From Bacteroidota bacterium (lineage in GTDB: Bacteria > Bacteroidota > Bacteroidia > Cytophagales > Cyclobacteriaceae), in contig JAEYXN010000072.1 in assembly GCA_023431285.1 (NCBI GenBank), positions 1 through 43,521 of the forward strand: a stretch of 43,521 bases of DNA. The letters are read 5' to 3'. Under the pieces are notes generated by a model. It was not told the DNA's origin. It was given only the letters and a program-made list of their open reading frames with translations, and did not search any database. The first letter of the stretch is position 1. Each line of letters starts with the position of its first letter. Positions 1 through 9,371 of the stretch are shown here, one piece after another. The position numbers were made by a program, and so were the translations under genes.

Positions 1-585
1 GCGCCTATCCATGTCGTTATCGTGCCCATCTTCAAAACTGATGACGAACTAAAACGGATCTCAGAGAAAGTCGACAGCATCTCAAAGAGTCTGAGAGCGC
101 AAGGCTATTCTGTCAAATTTGATAACAGAGACACTCATAAGCCCGGTTTTAAGTTCGCGGAGTGGGAGCTCAAAGGAGTGCCTGTGCGTCTTGCGATGGG
201 TCCGAGAGACCTTGAAAACGGCACTGTGGAGGTTGCCCGTCGCGATACCAGAGAGAAAAAGGTAATGAAGATGGATGAGGTCGCTTCTAACATTCCCGCA
301 TTGCTTGATGAGATTCAATCTGCGATTTATAAGAAAGCCCTCGACTTCCGGAATTCGCTCATTACTCCGGTTAACACATTCGACGAATTGAAATCTGTCC
401 TGGATTCCAAAGGCGGGTTCGTTTCAGCACACTGGGACGGCACAATTGAAACAGAAACCGCTATAAAGGAGGAAACCAAGGCAACAATCAGGTGCATTCC
501 TCTTGATGCGAAGGAGGAAAGCGGTCGCTGTATCTACTCCGGGAAGCCTTCTAACCGCAGAGTTCTGTTTGCAAGGGCATATTGA
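1..585 (+). CDS. proS: Prolyl-tRNA synthetase, C-terminal part (partial)
   Basis: This is the 3' end of a class II prolyl-tRNA synthetase, which charges tRNA-Pro with proline in the cytoplasm. The reading frame is open from base 1, so the gene starts outside the window. The visible part covers the HGTP anticodon-binding domain, with the KPGFKFAEWELKGVPVRL stretch and the ARRD segment. It is followed by the extra C-terminal domain of the archaeal/eukaryotic-type enzyme, ending in the characteristic GKPS..RRVLFARAY tail. That tail separates it from the E. coli-type ProS, which lacks the domain. Bacteroidota usually carry this type (family knowledge). The Cys residues of the zinc-type C-terminal domain are mostly absent: one Cys is visible in RCIP and one in RCIYSG. 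The next gene starts 61 bp downstream on the same strand. Confidence 0.93.
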   Translation, partial: APIHVVIVPIFKTDDELKRISEKVDSISKSLRAQGYSVKFDNRDTHKPGFKFAEWELKGVPVRLAMGPRDLENGTVEVARRDTREKKVMKMDEVASNIPALLDEIQSAIYKKALDFRNSLITPVNTFDELKSVLDSKGGFVSAHWDGTIETETAIKEETKATIRCIPLDAKEESGRCIYSGKPSNRRVLFARAY

Positions 586-646
586 CGAACAGGTATTTCC
601 GAAAGTCATGGAATTGTGGCACCTTAGGGGTCTGGTTCAGTGATAT

Positions 647-1114
647 ATGGTTTGGTTTATAATTATTTCCTTGCTCGTTATTGGCCTTGGCCTCCTCATC
701 GCTGAGATCGTCTTCATTCCGGGAACGACTGTCGTCGGCATCCTGGGGATAGGTTTCTCGATTGTTGGCGTACTGATGGCCTTTGACAAACTCGGTCAAA
801 CCACCGGATACTATGTTATGCTTGGAACATTATCAGCCACGGCGGTCGCACTATATTTCAGCTTTCGATCCGGCGCATGGAGCCGATTCTCGAACAACAG
901 CGCCATCGACAGCAAAGTAAATGAAGGCAGCCTCGCACACCTCCGCGTCGGAGATATTGGTGAAGCTGTTTCGGCTCTCAGGCCTTTCGGTAAAGCAGAG
1001 TTCGGTAGCACAATTATCGAAGTGAAATCAACCGGGAACTATGCGTCACCAAAGAGCAAACTGAAAATCATTCGAATTGAATCAAACCAGGTAATTGTTG
1101 AAGTAATCTCCTAA
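647..1114 (+). CDS. NfeD-family membrane protein (short form)
   Basis: This 155-residue protein has three predicted membrane segments (about residues 2-24, 27-46 and 53-71). A soluble beta-rich C-terminal domain follows (about 95-155; GDIGEAVSALRPFGKAEFG then SKLKIIRIESNQVIVEVI), typical of the OB-fold of NfeD proteins. It is the short NfeD form without the ClpP-like serine protease domain. Short NfeD proteins are encoded next to SPFH/flotillin genes and are thought to work with them in membrane microdomains. Here floA follows after 4 bp, so the two are almost certainly one transcript. The ATG at 647 was chosen because it directly precedes the first membrane segment. No clear Shine-Dalgarno sequence is visible. 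Confidence 0.9.
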   Translation: MVWFIIISLLVIGLGLLIAEIVFIPGTTVVGILGIGFSIVGVLMAFDKLGQTTGYYVMLGTLSATAVALYFSFRSGAWSRFSNNSAIDSKVNEGSLAHLRVGDIGEAVSALRPFGKAEFGSTIIEVKSTGNYASPKSKLKIIRIESNQVIVEVIS

Positions 1115-1118
1115 TGAT

Positions 1119-2114
1119 ATGATCGATCAACCTATATACTTTGGAGTCCTCCTGCTTGCGGGGATTATCCTATTCCTGATGTTTCTTTATTTCGTACCTG
1201 TTAACCTTTGGGTCACCGCCTGGTTCTCCGGCGTGCGGGTAGGTCTTCTTGAACTGGTCGTTATGCGAATCAGAAAAGTGCCGCCGCGCATTGTTGTCGA
1301 TTCGCTGATCACCGCGACGAAAGCGGGATTAAATCTTACAAGTAATGAACTGGAGACGCACTATCTGGCTGGAGGAAACGTTCCGAACGTCATTCGTGCA
1401 CTGATCTCCGCCGATAAGGCGAACATAAGTCTTACGTTCAAACAGGCTACCGCGATTGATCTGGCGGGGCGCGATGTCTTCCAGGCAGTCCAGATTTCGG
1501 TTAACCCGAAAGTAATCACTACACCAAAGGTGGCAGCGGTTGCCGCGGATGGAATCCAGCTCATCGCTGTTGCACGGGTAACGGTGAGAGCAAGCATCGC
1601 CCAGCTTGTGGGTGGTGCAGGCGAAGACACCATTCTCGCGCGTGTAGGGGAAGGGATAGTTTCATCTATCGGTTCTGCAAGAACACATAAAGAAGTTCTG
1701 GAAAGCCCGGACAAAATATCCAAGCTTGTGTTATCACGAGGTCTGGATGCCGGAACAGCTTTCGAGATCCTGTCAATTGACATTGCCGACGTGGATGTAG
1801 GAGCCAACATCGGAGCAAAACTTCAGATTGATCAGGCTACTGCAGATCTGAAAGTTGCTGAAGCCAAAGCGGAAGAACGCCGTGCAATGGCTGTCGCACT
1901 CGAACAGGAAATGAAAGCAAAAGCACAGGAAGCCCGCGCGAAAGTAATTGACGCCGAAGCTGAAATCCCGAAAGCTATGGCTGATGCCTTCCTCAAAGGA
2001 AACCTTGGTGTCATGGATTACTACAAGATGCAGAATGTACAGGCTGATACAGAAATGCGACAGTCCATTTCAGGACCTGGATCTGGAAAAGGTTCAGGGA
2101 ATCAACCCAAATAA
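1119..2114 (+). CDS. floA: Flotillin-like protein FloA
   Basis: This 331-residue protein matches FloA (YqfA-type) in length and layout. One N-terminal membrane hairpin (about residues 7-27) is followed by an SPFH domain (about 40-210, with the family-typical VPPRIVVDSLITATKAGLN and PKVITTPKVAAVAADGIQ stretches). An Ala/Glu/Lys-rich coiled coil follows (about 235-290, repeats of AEAKAEERRAMA type), then a short Gly/Ser tail. FloA organises functional membrane microdomains and oligomerises through the coiled coil. It is co-transcribed with the upstream NfeD gene, the arrangement also known in Bacillus. A strong intrinsic terminator lies 27 bp after the stop codon and closes the unit. Confidence 0.95.
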   Translation: MIDQPIYFGVLLLAGIILFLMFLYFVPVNLWVTAWFSGVRVGLLELVVMRIRKVPPRIVVDSLITATKAGLNLTSNELETHYLAGGNVPNVIRALISADKANISLTFKQATAIDLAGRDVFQAVQISVNPKVITTPKVAAVAADGIQLIAVARVTVRASIAQLVGGAGEDTILARVGEGIVSSIGSARTHKEVLESPDKISKLVLSRGLDAGTAFEILSIDIADVDVGANIGAKLQIDQATADLKVAEAKAEERRAMAVALEQEMKAKAQEARAKVIDAEAEIPKAMADAFLKGNLGVMDYYKMQNVQADTEMRQSISGPGSGKGSGNQPK

Positions 2115-2141
2115 ACTTATACACAACCCAAACCTGAGAAG

Positions 2142-2170
2142 ACCGCCAACTATTGGCGGTTTTCTTTTTT
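2142..2170 (+). terminator. Intrinsic terminator of nfeD-floA
   Basis: A perfect 8-bp stem (ACCGCCAA / TTGGCGGT) with a 3-nt loop is followed by TTTCTTTTTT. It lies just after floA and overlaps the stop codon of the convergent WG-repeat gene, so it separates the two transcripts. On the minus strand the hairpin is followed only by CTTCTC, so it is probably weak in that direction. Confidence 0.9.
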
Positions 2171-4289
2171 AGAAGCGCACCGTTTGCCAGGAAGCTTTCT
2201 TTAGTGCAATGAACAGGTCGGCCTCACGATCATATCGCATGCCCTGATACATCATCGGAATAATAGTCACTCCGTTGTAAGCCACCACTCCGTAAGCACC
2301 CGATTTCCCTGCTACTGCATGACCATTGCCTGAATCCACAAGCGTGTCAAACCTGGGTTGAATGATCACCGTTCCGTTCTTATCCGCAAGCCCCTTCAAA
2401 CCATTCGTGGAGATAAGGTAATTCCCCGAAGGCAGCACTTCAATTTCCGCGTAACGAACCGGAAGGACGAGCTTTCCTTTGGTATCGATCATACCAAATA
2501 GTCCTTTCTGCTTCACCTTAGCCACCCCGTTGTTGAACGGGAGCACTTGTTCGTACACAGGTTGCACGGCGATGTTGTCCTGAAGATTGATGAACCCCCA
2601 CTTTCCGAGGATCTTCACAGCAGCGTGCCCTTCCCTGAAGGGCTGAACCGCTTCATAGCGATTCGCGATGCGCAGACGCCCGCGGTCGTCTATGAATCCA
2701 AACCTGCCATTTCTTTTGATAGCCCGATAACCTTCTGATTCCTCGTATACCGCCTCCGTTACTTCGGCGGGCATCACCTGACGATTAATGATCACCCCAT
2801 TCATGTCGATGCTCCATATCGTCCCGGAAGGAAGGTATTCCAGAAAATGATCTCCTGAAACTTCTATTCTGTTCGACGTAAAATAGATGACGTTTCCATT
2901 TCTCTCTTTCACAAACGTCGAGCTGGAACCATATTCCAGGAACCGGTTTTCATTGATAATTGAAAGCTTGTTGGGTCTGGGAGACACCACCCATTTCTCA
3001 GAAGTATTTATGATTCCATAGAGTCCTTTGAATTTCACCAGCAGATGAGCGTCCTTATGATCAAGGATAGAATCATAGGCACAAGCCACTACTTCCTTTC
3101 CTTCACCATTCAGTACTCCGAAAAATCCTCTGTGACGAGCCGCGAACAGGCCTGGCCCCAGCGGACTGATTGACTCGTATGCGCGCGATACTCTTCGGTT
3201 GCCCAGCGAGTCGAACAATATAAACGTCTTTGTGTTCCCGCTCCGTTGCGCGGCGATAATGTAGTCGGTGCCCACCAACACGTTGGTGTACAGCGCAGGC
3301 ACTAACAGCTTTCCATTGTCCATTATCACGCCGAACAGCGAACCGAGTTGATAGATCGCGCGACCATCACGAAATGCTTTTACATCCGTCAGAACAGATT
3401 CTCCGACCTGGCGAAAGTCCCGATCAACAATCTGTGCCTGACGACCTGTGGAGATTTTGTAAAGATGACTCCCGATGTTTGTGATGGAATCAGCCTGGAC
3501 AGTTCGCACAGATTTGTTTTGTGCAGAAAGAAATATCCACTCATCGGCCTGTCTCACCCTGGCTTCTCTTCCAGCACCCGGCTCAATCTCCCGGTAGATG
3601 GGTTGAATCTGAATCCGACCATCCCTGTCGATAATACCCACATTCTTTCCCTGAAATATTCTGGCGAGGTTGTTCTGAAACGCGGACAGACTATCGATAT
3701 CGAAACCTGTGATCTGCTGGCCATTCTCTGCGAACAAGGCGATCTTACCATCGAAGTTTCTTACAGCATAACGCAGTGTCCCGATCGGGCGGACTTCCTG
3801 ATAATGTTGAGGGATAATTGTTTTATTCTGAAGATCAATCAGGCCATAGCGCAATTGGTTTCCAATGTGGGTGTACACAATGGCGCGGAAGCTCGCGATA
3901 GAAATGCCATCATAGAGGAAGGGAATGATATTCTTTCCGGCGGTATTGATACAACCGAGAGCAGACCTGGAAGAATTACCTGTCTTCTTTCCGGCAATGA
4001 AGAGCGATCCCTCTGCCGGATAGAGATCAGTGAAATCATTTCGAGTGACCTTTTGGTTGCTGAGATTTATAAGTCCCCACGTATGCCCTACGCGAAAACC
4101 TGTGACGTTTTCAACGATAGAGAATTTGCCATTGCTCCACCCTATCGCGTCATACTTTGCAGGAATAACAACCTTGCCCTCGCTCGTTCGTACGCCCGAT
4201 TTGCCATTTTCCTCGAACACGACGTAGGGTGTGCCCGCTGACGCAAAAGAGATCAGCAGCATCCCAAAAAAAATACACACCACATTCAT
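2169..4289 (-). CDS. Secreted WG-repeat protein
   Basis: This 706-residue protein is made almost entirely of WG (KWG leptospira-type) repeats of about 45 residues. Each has an aromatic-Gly pair, a short strand, a D..G turn and an I.P.Y patch. Clear units include FGFIDDRGRLRIANRYE, WGFINLQDNIAVQPVYE, FGMIDTKGKLVLPVRYAE and YGVVAYNGVTIIPMMYQ. I count roughly a dozen to fifteen units, some degenerate. A short hydrophobic start (about residues 1-18) looks like a signal peptide, although it has no Lys or Arg before the hydrophobic core. WG-repeat proteins are common in Bacteroidota; they are presumed beta-propeller-like or solenoid binding proteins of unknown ligand. An in-frame stop just upstream fixes the start at or after 4289. 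It is divergent from the MBL/rhodanese gene across 87 bp. Confidence 0.88.
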   Translation of the reverse strand: MNVVCIFFGMLLISFASAGTPYVVFEENGKSGVRTSEGKVVIPAKYDAIGWSNGKFSIVENVTGFRVGHTWGLINLSNQKVTRNDFTDLYPAEGSLFIAGKKTGNSSRSALGCINTAGKNIIPFLYDGISIASFRAIVYTHIGNQLRYGLIDLQNKTIIPQHYQEVRPIGTLRYAVRNFDGKIALFAENGQQITGFDIDSLSAFQNNLARIFQGKNVGIIDRDGRIQIQPIYREIEPGAGREARVRQADEWIFLSAQNKSVRTVQADSITNIGSHLYKISTGRQAQIVDRDFRQVGESVLTDVKAFRDGRAIYQLGSLFGVIMDNGKLLVPALYTNVLVGTDYIIAAQRSGNTKTFILFDSLGNRRVSRAYESISPLGPGLFAARHRGFFGVLNGEGKEVVACAYDSILDHKDAHLLVKFKGLYGIINTSEKWVVSPRPNKLSIINENRFLEYGSSSTFVKERNGNVIYFTSNRIEVSGDHFLEYLPSGTIWSIDMNGVIINRQVMPAEVTEAVYEESEGYRAIKRNGRFGFIDDRGRLRIANRYEAVQPFREGHAAVKILGKWGFINLQDNIAVQPVYEQVLPFNNGVAKVKQKGLFGMIDTKGKLVLPVRYAEIEVLPSGNYLISTNGLKGLADKNGTVIIQPRFDTLVDSGNGHAVAGKSGAYGVVAYNGVTIIPMMYQGMRYDREADLFIALKKASWQTVRF

Positions 4290-4296
4290 TCACCTG

Positions 4297-4304
4297 CAAA
4301 GTTA
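4297..4304 (-). promoter_or_regulatory. Possible -7 box of the WG-repeat gene
   Basis: Read on the minus strand, TAACTTTG fits the Bacteroidota -7 consensus TAnnTTTG exactly. No good TTTG is found 19-21 bp upstream. The box ends only 7 nt before the start codon at 4289, which would give a leaderless or nearly leaderless transcript. That could mean it is a chance match. Confidence 0.3.
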
Positions 4305-4376
4305 GATCATCAGGCATGAAATAAACGGAAAATTTAGGAGATTTGCGCCCGGGACATTACCCTTAGTAATAGAAAC

Positions 4377-5756
4377 ATGTATATCGAACAATTATACACT
4401 AACTGCCTGGCGGAAGCGGCGTACTACATTGAATCAGAAGGACAGGCCGCGGTGATCGATCCTCTTCGCGAGACAGAACCTTATCTGGCACTGGCGAAGA
4501 AGCGGAACGCCAATATCATCTACGTGTTCGAAACACACTTTCATGCTGACTTTGTATCCGGTCACATCGACCTGGCAAGGAAAGCGAATGCTAAGATCGT
4601 TTACGGTCCTGAAGCGGAGACGTCATACGAAATCTATCGCGCAAAAGACAAAGAAACCTTTCAAATAGGGAAACTGAAGATTGAAGTTCTTCACACTCCG
4701 GGGCATACCCCTGAGTCATCATGTTACCTTCTGTACGATGAAGGCGGGAAGCCGCAGGCCATCTTCACAGGCGACACATTATTCGTGGGCGATGTAGGAA
4801 GACCGGATCTCCTCGATGGAGTCATCAGCCGGGATGAGCTTGCCAGTATGCTGTTCGACTCTCTGCATACAAAGATCAAAACCCTTCCGGACGATGTCAT
4901 TGTTTACCCGGCGCATGGTCCGGGATCGGCCTGTGGAAAAAACATCGGGAAAGAAACATTCTCCACCATCGGAAATCAGAAGAAATTCAATTACGCGCTG
5001 CAGGATATGTCGCGCGAAGAATTTATAAAGCAGGTCACTGAAGGCATCCTGCCCCCTCCTCAGTATTTCTTCGAAGACGCGCGGATCAACAAAGAGGGAT
5101 ACGACTCTCTCGAGAATGTGATCAAGGAGAACATGCAGCCTCTTTCGACGAAGCAGATGAATGAGGCAATCAAGAAAGGCGCTGTCATCCTCGACACTCG
5201 CAAAGCTGATGACTTCGAGAAAGGTTTTATCGCCGGCGCTGTAAACATTGGCCTCAACGGACAGTTCGCTGTCTGGGTGGGAACTCTAATCGACATCAAC
5301 ACTCCAATCGTACTTGTGACCGATCCCGGCAGGGAAGAAGAAAGTGTTTTAAGGCTTGCCAGAATCGGCTATGAAAAGATCGAAGGTTACCTGGCCGGAG
5401 GCATGAACGGATGGCAAGGTTCCCTTGAAACAGTTCAATCTATTGAAGCATCCGCGCTGAAAGAAAAGATTGCGGATGGCGCCATCACAACCGACGTCAG
5501 AAAACCAGGCGAGTGGAATGCCGGTCACGTGAAGGGCGCAGTATTCCTGCCGTTGGCGGACTTCCCTGGGAATCTGAAGGACCTCGACCCATCGAAGGAG
5601 TATGTTGTTCATTGCGGTGGCGGATACCGGTCAATGACAGCCATCTCGATCATGCGGAATCATGGCTTCCGGAACCTCGTTAATGTCTACGGAGGTTTTG
5701 GAGCGATTGAGAAGAGCGGAGTACCTGTTAACACACAACAGGCTGTCCCTGTCTGA
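4377..5756 (+). CDS. MBL-fold hydrolase with two rhodanese domains (persulfide dioxygenase-like)
   Basis: This 459-residue cytoplasmic protein starts with a metallo-beta-lactamase domain of the ETHE1/Blh type (about 1-230). The metal-binding motif THFHADFVSGH has H54, H56, D58 and H63. The later ligands lie in HTPGHTPESS, FTGDTLF and VYPAHGPGS. Two rhodanese domains follow (about 255-350 and 360-455). The second has a normal active-site loop with Cys413 (VVHCGGGYRS). In the first, the equivalent position reads LVTDPGREEE with Asp instead of Cys, so it should be inactive in sulfur transfer. Family members oxidise glutathione persulfide or handle sulfane sulfur; that role is inferred from architecture here. 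Its 87-bp upstream region is shared with the divergent WG-repeat gene. Confidence 0.9.
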   Translation: MYIEQLYTNCLAEAAYYIESEGQAAVIDPLRETEPYLALAKKRNANIIYVFETHFHADFVSGHIDLARKANAKIVYGPEAETSYEIYRAKDKETFQIGKLKIEVLHTPGHTPESSCYLLYDEGGKPQAIFTGDTLFVGDVGRPDLLDGVISRDELASMLFDSLHTKIKTLPDDVIVYPAHGPGSACGKNIGKETFSTIGNQKKFNYALQDMSREEFIKQVTEGILPPPQYFFEDARINKEGYDSLENVIKENMQPLSTKQMNEAIKKGAVILDTRKADDFEKGFIAGAVNIGLNGQFAVWVGTLIDINTPIVLVTDPGREEESVLRLARIGYEKIEGYLAGGMNGWQGSLETVQSIEASALKEKIADGAITTDVRKPGEWNAGHVKGAVFLPLADFPGNLKDLDPSKEYVVHCGGGYRSMTAISIMRNHGFRNLVNVYGGFGAIEKSGVPVNTQQAVPV

Positions 5757-6011
5757 CAGAAAGCTTCCCAATTTTGAAAGCGGGTACGACATCCGCAAAC
5801 TCATGAGAACGTCTGAATGCCATTTAGACGCTCCAGGCTAAGCGTGTCCCACACTTCCCTCAGAATTTATCTTCTGACCCGATTCTTGCTGAATGAAAGA
5901 CCAGGTAAAGGTTTGATCCGAAAATCTTATCTTTACTAAAGTCGAATCTGCAACCCGTTCACTAAAAATTTTCAACCCGTGGAACTTCTGCATTCATCAA
6001 CCTCGAATAAA

Positions 6012-6947
6012 ATGGAAACTCAAATCTTCCCTGGTCAGCAGGAACAACTGAAGTCCTACTGGAACAGGCCCGGAGGCAAATTTGGAATTATCGCTGGCAT
6101 CGGCATACTGCTGATGATCGGGTACTTCCTCTTTCCGATACTTACGACAGTAGCCTGGAATGCGCTGAACCTTGGAATTGCACTTGCCTCACTAGGCGTT
6201 TTTCTGTACGTAGTGACGCACAAGAAACTTCGTCAGAGTCTTTTCTATTTCTACGAATCACTGATGAAGAAACTTGTTGGACTCGTCATTCAGATGGATC
6301 CCTTTGTGATCGCGGAGAATTACATTGAAGACATGGAGCACGAGAGAGAGAAGCTATATGCAAAGTCGCTCGATGTTGATACACAAAAAGAAAAGATCGA
6401 GCTTAATATTCGCGAGAAGCAGATAGAGATCAACAAGCTGATGACGCGTGCTCAGACAGCGAAGGAAAAGGACATGATGCCTGAGCTCTCCAATGCTACA
6501 CGACAAATCGGTAGATTGAACGAGTATATCAATCAGCTCACACCGATCAAGGACAACCTTACCAGGATTGGTGACCAACTGACAGCGATTCACAAGAACA
6601 GTGCGTACACCATTGAAGACGCGAAGAACGAGCTGGACCTTAAGCGTGATCTTTATAAATCAGTTACTTCAGGAAATGCTGCCCTTAGTTCGGCAATGAA
6701 GATCTTCAAAGGCGATCCCGAGAAGAGACTATTAGTGGAACAATCGATGGAAGCTTTGAAGGAAGATATCGCGCGCAAACTGGCCAGTATGAAAAAAGCG
6801 CTTTCATACTCTACAGACTTTATGCGTTCTATCGATCTCGACAATGCGACGTACGAGAAGGAAGGGCTTAAGCTCCTGGAAAAGTTTAATCTCGAGAACG
6901 CTTCAAAGGAAGTATCTGATCCCACCGCATCCGGCGACAACAAGTAA
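6012..6947 (+). CDS. Uncharacterised membrane-anchored coiled-coil protein
   Basis: I do not recognise this gene with certainty. The product (311 residues from the ATG at 6012) has a polar N-terminus and two hydrophobic segments (about residues 22-45 and 49-70). A long, highly charged helical region runs to the end, with strong coiled-coil character (KEKIELNIREKQIEINKLM region and onwards). It superficially resembles PspA/IM30 or a membrane-tethered helical scaffold, but I see no diagnostic motif. An in-frame GTG at 5979 would add 11 residues. I prefer the ATG because the extension is low-complexity polar sequence and nothing resembling a ribosome-binding site precedes the GTG. It stands alone, with 255 bp (222 bp from the GTG) before it and a terminator after it. 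Confidence 0.75.
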   Translation: METQIFPGQQEQLKSYWNRPGGKFGIIAGIGILLMIGYFLFPILTTVAWNALNLGIALASLGVFLYVVTHKKLRQSLFYFYESLMKKLVGLVIQMDPFVIAENYIEDMEHEREKLYAKSLDVDTQKEKIELNIREKQIEINKLMTRAQTAKEKDMMPELSNATRQIGRLNEYINQLTPIKDNLTRIGDQLTAIHKNSAYTIEDAKNELDLKRDLYKSVTSGNAALSSAMKIFKGDPEKRLLVEQSMEALKEDIARKLASMKKALSYSTDFMRSIDLDNATYEKEGLKLLEKFNLENASKEVSDPTASGDNK

Positions 6948-6968
6948 ACCACCAGTTCTTATACCTGG

Positions 6969-6994
6969 GGGACGGCTAACGCTGTCCCTTTTTT
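6969..6994 (+). terminator. Intrinsic terminator
   Basis: An 8-bp stem (GGGACGGC / GCTGTCCC, one G-U pair) with a TAAC loop is followed by six T. It lies 21 bp after the coiled-coil gene and 77 bp before maeB. Confidence 0.85.
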
Positions 6995-7070
6995 ATGATT
7001 GCTCTCCTGAAAAATTGGGGGCGATTTGTCATTATCCCTTGTATATTTACGACTTCCAACTCGATAAGCA

Positions 7071-9350
7071 ATGTCAATAAAGATTCGCAAGGAGGATGCT
7101 CTTAATTATCACACGCAAGGGCAGCCCGGAAAAATTGAAGTCGTTCCTACTAAAGTACTCAGCTCACAACTTGACCTGGCACTGGCATATTCTCCCGGAG
7201 TCGCCGAACCTTGTAAGGAGATAGCTGCTAACAAGGAAGAGGTATATAAGTACACCTCGAAAGGAAATCTTGTTGCCGTAATATCTAACGGCACGGCTGT
7301 ACTGGGATTAGGCGACATCGGACCAGAGGCATCCAAACCCGTAATGGAGGGTAAAGGTGTTTTATTCAAGAAATTTGCCGGCATCGACGTGTTCGATATA
7401 GAGATCGATGAAAAAGATCCTGATGAATTCATCAAGATAGTCAAGGCGCTGGAACCCACTTTCGGCGGAGTAAATCTTGAAGACATAAAAGCTCCCGAGT
7501 GTTTTAAGATTGAAACAGAGCTTCGTGAGAAGATGAACATCCCCATCATGCACGATGATCAGCATGGTACGGCAATCATCTCATGTGCTGCGCTTCTAAA
7601 TGCCATAGAGCTTGTTGATAAGAAAATCAGCGAAATAAAAATCGTCGTCAATGGAGCTGGTGCGGCTGCAGTAAGCTGCACAAGACTTTACATCGCTCTG
7701 GGTGCGAAAAAGGAAAACATTATCATGTGCGACAGCAAAGGGGTGCTTAATCGTAAACGGACAAATCTTGACGCGATCAAGAGTGAGTTTGTTTCAGACG
7801 TCGAGATCGACACTTTGCAGGATGCGATGAAAGGCGCTGATGTATTCGTCGGACTTTCAGTCGCCGATGCGATCACTCCTGAAGACCTGAAGAACATGGC
7901 AGAGAATCCTATCGTGTTTGCTCTTGCCAATCCAAACCCGGAGATCGACTACAACCTGGCCAGGGCAACCCGTAAGGACGCCATTCTTGCAACAGGACGT
8001 TCCGATCATCCTAACCAGGTGAACAATGTGCTTGGCTTCCCATACATCTTCCGTGGCGCGCTTGACGTCCGTGCAACCGAGATTAATGAAGCGATGAAAC
8101 TTGCGGCAGTGCACGCTCTGGCAAGTCTCGCCAAAGAATCAGTACCGGATATCGTCGTGAAAGCATATGGTACGGACAAGATTCAATTCGGTCGCGAATA
8201 CCTGATCCCGAAACCGTTGGATCCGCGACTCATCACAACAGTTTCTCCGGCTGTGGCAAAGGCCGCGATGGATTCTGGCATTGCAAAGAAAGCCATCCCC
8301 GACTGGGGAGCATATCATGAAGAACTGCAGAAAAGAATTGGCATCGACCAGAAGCTGATGTCACGGGTCATCGAACGTGCAAAGAAAGATCCGAAGCGCG
8401 TGGTGTTCGCTGAAGCAAATCATCATAAGATCCTTAAGGCTGCACAAGTATTAAAAGACGAAGGAATTGCAAAACCAATCCTTCTTGGAAACAGAACCGA
8501 AATCGAGGCACTCATCAAAGAGCATCATCTTGACCTTGATGATTGCCCTATTATCTATCCGCGTGAAGAAGATGAGACCGTAAAGAAATACGCGGAAGTT
8601 CTTTATGCGAAACGCCAGCGGAAAGGAATGTCGTACCAGGATTGTATCCGACTGCTGAAAGAAAGAAACTACTTCGCCGCGATGATGGTTGAATTCGGTG
8701 AAGCTGATGCACTGGTAAGCGGACTTACCAAGGATTATCCAAAAACAATTCTTCCTTCACTGCAGATTATCGGTACCGCCGATGGTGTTAACCGCGTAGC
8801 AGGAATGTATATCATTCACAACAAGCAAGGTACATACTTCGTCGCCGACACCACGGTAAATGTCGACCCTACAGCCGAAGAGCTCGCTGAAATTGTCGAC
8901 CTCACGGCGCGAGGCGTACGTTTCTTCGACATCGATCCACGCATTGCTGTGCTCTCTTACTCAAACTTCGGATCATCGAAAGGTGAGATCCCTGAGAAAG
9001 CACGGAAAGCTGTGCAGATCGCGAGGAAAAGAAATCCTGACCTCGTGGTGGAAGGAGACATTCAGGCCAATGTCGCGCTGAACACACATATACAAAAAGA
9101 AAACTTTCCGTTCAGCGCGCTTGTAGATCAGGGAGCTAATACACTTATCTTCCCTAACCTTGCCGCAGGTAACATCGCATACAAGTTGTTGATGGAAGTA
9201 GGTGGTGCCGAAGCTATAGGTCCTATCCTGCTGGGAATGAAAAAACCAGTTCATATCCTCCAGCTTGGCAGCTCAATCCGCGAGATCGTTAACATGGCAG
9301 CAATCGCAGTTGTCGATGCTCAGCTGTTCGACCAGAATACGCAATTATAA
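7071..9350 (+). CDS. maeB: NADP-dependent malic enzyme with phosphotransacetylase-like domain
   Basis: This 759-residue protein has the full MaeB architecture and catalyses oxidative decarboxylation of malate to pyruvate and CO2 with NADP+. The malic enzyme N-terminal domain (about 15-160) shows LALAYSPGVAEPC and NGTAVLGLGDIGPEASKPV. The nucleotide-binding domain (about 165-390) has GAGAAA at 195-200 and FALANPNPEI further on. The C-terminal third (about 428-755) is homologous to phosphate acetyltransferase. In characterised MaeB enzymes this part has no transacetylase activity and serves oligomerisation and acetyl-CoA regulation (family knowledge). The length is normal for the family. It is a single-gene unit bounded by terminators on both sides. 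Confidence 0.96.
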   Translation: MSIKIRKEDALNYHTQGQPGKIEVVPTKVLSSQLDLALAYSPGVAEPCKEIAANKEEVYKYTSKGNLVAVISNGTAVLGLGDIGPEASKPVMEGKGVLFKKFAGIDVFDIEIDEKDPDEFIKIVKALEPTFGGVNLEDIKAPECFKIETELREKMNIPIMHDDQHGTAIISCAALLNAIELVDKKISEIKIVVNGAGAAAVSCTRLYIALGAKKENIIMCDSKGVLNRKRTNLDAIKSEFVSDVEIDTLQDAMKGADVFVGLSVADAITPEDLKNMAENPIVFALANPNPEIDYNLARATRKDAILATGRSDHPNQVNNVLGFPYIFRGALDVRATEINEAMKLAAVHALASLAKESVPDIVVKAYGTDKIQFGREYLIPKPLDPRLITTVSPAVAKAAMDSGIAKKAIPDWGAYHEELQKRIGIDQKLMSRVIERAKKDPKRVVFAEANHHKILKAAQVLKDEGIAKPILLGNRTEIEALIKEHHLDLDDCPIIYPREEDETVKKYAEVLYAKRQRKGMSYQDCIRLLKERNYFAAMMVEFGEADALVSGLTKDYPKTILPSLQIIGTADGVNRVAGMYIIHNKQGTYFVADTTVNVDPTAEELAEIVDLTARGVRFFDIDPRIAVLSYSNFGSSKGEIPEKARKAVQIARKRNPDLVVEGDIQANVALNTHIQKENFPFSALVDQGANTLIFPNLAAGNIAYKLLMEVGGAEAIGPILLGMKKPVHILQLGSSIREIVNMAAIAVVDAQLFDQNTQL

Positions 9351-9371
9351 TTAATAGAATTCCTAATAATG

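Noticed and set aside
3348..4241. Plus-strand open frame opposite the WG-repeat gene (297 codons)
   Set aside because: It is antisense to a clear repeat protein and its translation has no domain-like pattern.
5810..5830. Hairpin CGTCTGAAT / ATTTAGACG after the MBL-rhodanese gene
   Set aside because: The stem is good (one G-U pair) but no T tract follows on either strand, so it cannot be called an intrinsic terminator.
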